Assembly: GCA_964608025.1 (NCBI GenBank)
Contig: CAZSLO010000008.1
Coordinates: forward strand, 1-25,174
DNA length: 25,174 nucleotides
Reading direction: 5' to 3'
Source: CAZSLO01 sp964608025
GTDB taxonomy: Bacteria; Chloroflexota; Dehalococcoidia; Lucifugimonadales; CAJWER01
Shown: positions 24,106 through 25,174 of the stretch, piece after piece
Layout: every line of letters begins with the position of its first letter
Numbering within the stretch: position 1 is the stretch's first letter
Position numbers and translations under genes: made by a program
The notes under the pieces: model-generated
The model's input: the letters and a program-made list of their open reading frames with translations, nothing else
What the model was told of the DNA's origin: nothing
The model's database searches: none

Positions 24106-24729
24106 ATGAGTTCACGTACTTTAACAGGATCGTTACTTATTGCAGGGACTATCGTAGTGGTGGTAGCTATCATAATTATCGGCTCTACCTTTGGCAATGT
24201 TGACTGGGGTGACCCCTCGGAACTCATACCCTTGATGGCCGAGAATGCGGGAATGGTAAAAATTGTTCAGCCAGTGTTCATTCTGGGGATTCTAATGGTG
24301 GCGGCGGGATATGCTGGTCTGAATCACTCCATGTCTGGAGGATCTAGTGCCCATTACATGAGACTGGGCCTGATGTTTTACCTTATTGGCGCGACGGTAG
24401 TGGTTTCGGAGTCCGCGCTGACCGTTGGAATGGCCGAAGCCGCCTCAGGAGGGAACCAATCTGCAGCGGAGGCACTTTATGCCGCTAGTGGGTCGATTGG
24501 TGCTGTTGGGGAATCCATCCGATTTCTTGGGTTGGCACTGATCGGTTTCAGCATATTTACTCAACGGAACCTGCCAGTAGCTCTTGGTGCCCTCATGGTC
24601 GTAATCGGACTGATCGGTGTCGGGACAGCAGTCAGCAGCTATCAGTCTAATATAATGATAGTAGGGTATGGCGGATGGGTCATATTGACCCTTGCTACTG
24701 GAATTCTGGTCTTAAGGTCCAAAGACTAA
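24106..24729 (+). CDS. Six-TM membrane protein of unknown function
   Basis: A 207-residue hydrophobic protein with about six membrane helices: 7-28, 52-72, 86-108, 131-152, 156-176 and 182-203. The loops are short. Small residues are frequent in the helices (Gly, Ala, Ser), and there is a conserved-looking polar patch with ESALTVGMAEA in helix 3 and GESIRFLGLALIG in helix 4. It ends in a basic RSKD tail. I do not recognise the family and it does not look like an ABC permease: there is no EAA loop. ATG 24106 is supported by AAAGGAG seven nt upstream. It follows the DppB-type permease by 120 nt. Its role cannot be inferred. Confidence 0.8.
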   Translation: MSSRTLTGSLLIAGTIVVVVAIIIIGSTFGNVDWGDPSELIPLMAENAGMVKIVQPVFILGILMVAAGYAGLNHSMSGGSSAHYMRLGLMFYLIGATVVVSESALTVGMAEAASGGNQSAAEALYAASGSIGAVGESIRFLGLALIGFSIFTQRNLPVALGALMVVIGLIGVGTAVSSYQSNIMIVGYGGWVILTLATGILVLRSKD

Positions 24730-24773
24730 GGACCGTACTCTCGTGGGCCAGTAGGTCATGATTTGTGGATAAA

Positions 24774-24794
24774 CGGGGTCGAATCTCGACCCCG
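24774..24794 (+). terminator. GC-rich hairpin after the six-TM protein gene
   Basis: CGGGGTCG (24774-24781) and CGACCCCG (24787-24794) form a perfect 8-bp stem with loop AATCT. It is followed by CTTACTG, not a T tract, so it may be a pause or 3' stabilising hairpin instead of a standard intrinsic terminator. Confidence 0.45.
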
Positions 24795-24829
24795 CTTACT
24801 GCCCCCACATCTTTGAGGAAGGTAAGTTC

Positions 24830-25174
24830 ATGATTCGCTGTATAGGGTTTCTAACCGTAACGCTGCTGTTAACCGTTTCATGTTCAGGTGGTTCTAGTAC
24901 GGAAACTGCTAAGATTGCTCCATCCACCTCTTCACTCACTGCTATTCCGTCCGCGTCAACACCAACCCAGGTTCCAACGACTCCACCGGTAACGCCAGCT
25001 CTCCCAACCCACGTGCCGGCAACACCAACACCAACCCCAACCCAGGTTCCAACGGCTCCACCGGTAACGACGGATACGCCAACACAGCTACCGACAACAC
25101 AACCACCAAAAAAGGATACAACAACTCCACCGCAAACAAAGAATACGAAAACACCACAAACACCACCTAATACA
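24830..25174 (+). CDS. Lipoprotein with Pro/Thr-rich repeat linker (truncated by window edge)
   Basis: The frame is open from ATG 24830 to the window end: 115 residues of an N-terminal part. A short signal peptide ends at a lipobox-like LTVSC (Cys18) followed by SGGSS. The rest visible is almost only Pro, Thr, Ser, Ala, Gln and Val, an extended tether that would hold a downstream domain away from the membrane. It contains a repeat: TPTQVPTTPPVTP near residue 45 and TPTQVPTAPPVTT near residue 70. A Lys/Thr/Pro-rich part follows from about residue 89. AGGAAGG lies about seven nt before the ATG. The functional domain is beyond the edge. The lipoprotein at 1-813 has a similar, shorter tether. Confidence 0.85.
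   Translation, partial: MIRCIGFLTVTLLLTVSCSGGSSTETAKIAPSTSSLTAIPSASTPTQVPTTPPVTPALPTHVPATPTPTPTQVPTAPPVTTDTPTQLPTTQPPKKDTTTPPQTKNTKTPQTPPNT
24962..25069 (+). repeat. 75-nt-period internal repeat in the lipoprotein linker
   Basis: A 33-nt unit at 24962-24994 recurs at 25037-25069 with one substitution (A to G at the nineteenth base). The copies are 75 nt apart, exactly 25 codons, so the frame is kept. This points to recent in-frame duplication or slippage in the tether-coding sequence. Confidence 0.85.

Noticed and set aside
23766..24227. 153-codon open frame on the minus strand over the permease 3' end and the six-TM gene start
   Set aside because: It is antisense to two well supported genes, is Ser/Thr/Ile-rich as expected from reversed membrane-protein codons, and shows no motif.
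24942..25166. Hydrophobic 74-codon minus-strand frame rich in Leu and Val
   Set aside because: It is the reverse complement of the Pro/Thr repeat tether of the lipoprotein; the apparent repeats and hydrophobicity come from that.

Overview
The window looks like a chromosomal segment of a free-living bacterium, most likely a marine-type Chloroflexota (SAR202 or another Dehalococcoidia-related lineage). This is an inference, not a measurement. It rests on mid-range GC judged by eye, many paralogous amide/ester hydrolases, SDR and Gfo/Idh/MocA oxidoreductases, lipoproteins with Pro/Thr/Ser-rich linkers, and conserved-hypothetical proteins of a style common in that phylum. No phage, transposon or CRISPR array was seen.

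Layout. 1-1990 (minus): a truncated peptide-type ABC substrate-binding lipoprotein downstream of prfB (release factor 2), which carries an intact programmed +1 frameshift site (CTT TGA C). 2133-8294: a catabolic hydrolase block with a CocE/NonD S15-type hydrolase and a penicillin-acylase family Ntn hydrolase (minus), a divergent class A beta-lactamase-fold serine hydrolase (plus), and an amidohydrolase (minus). 8417-10950: a Gfo/Idh/MocA oxidoreductase coupled to a small unknown protein (minus), divergent from an SDR (plus). 10954-14890 (minus): a compact housekeeping operon transcribed ybeY-dnaX-ybaB-recR-recO. 15095-18697 (minus): an unknown membrane-anchored HExxH metalloprotease followed by hflK-hflC; the HflC has an extra C-terminal domain. 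19068-20200: a conserved hypothetical (minus) divergent from a YlxP/DUF503 protein (plus). 20392-20468: tRNA-Pro(GGG) with encoded CCA, followed by a structured spacer and a strong terminator. 20777-25174 (plus): a second Gfo/Idh/MocA oxidoreductase, a second SDR, a lone DppB-type permease, a six-TM protein of unknown function, and a truncated lipoprotein with a Pro/Thr-rich repeat linker.

How it fits together. The housekeeping operon joins rRNA maturation (YbeY), the replication clamp loader (DnaX) and RecFOR repair (RecR, RecO, nucleoid protein YbaB). HflK/HflC plus the adjacent HExxH protein suggest a membrane proteostasis module. The hydrolase and oxidoreductase blocks look like scavenging pathways for amide-, ester- or lactone-containing and polyol/sugar-like substrates; substrates cannot be read from sequence.

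Most interesting points: the HflC C-terminal fusion and its metalloprotease neighbour; a 9-bp-arm palindrome enclosing a perfect TATAAT immediately upstream of the ybeY start, implying a leaderless and possibly autoregulated operon transcript; the clustering of three families that each include beta-lactam-active enzymes; the 74-nt dnaX/ybaB coding overlap; and the RF2 frameshift site with only a weak upstream Shine-Dalgarno-like element.
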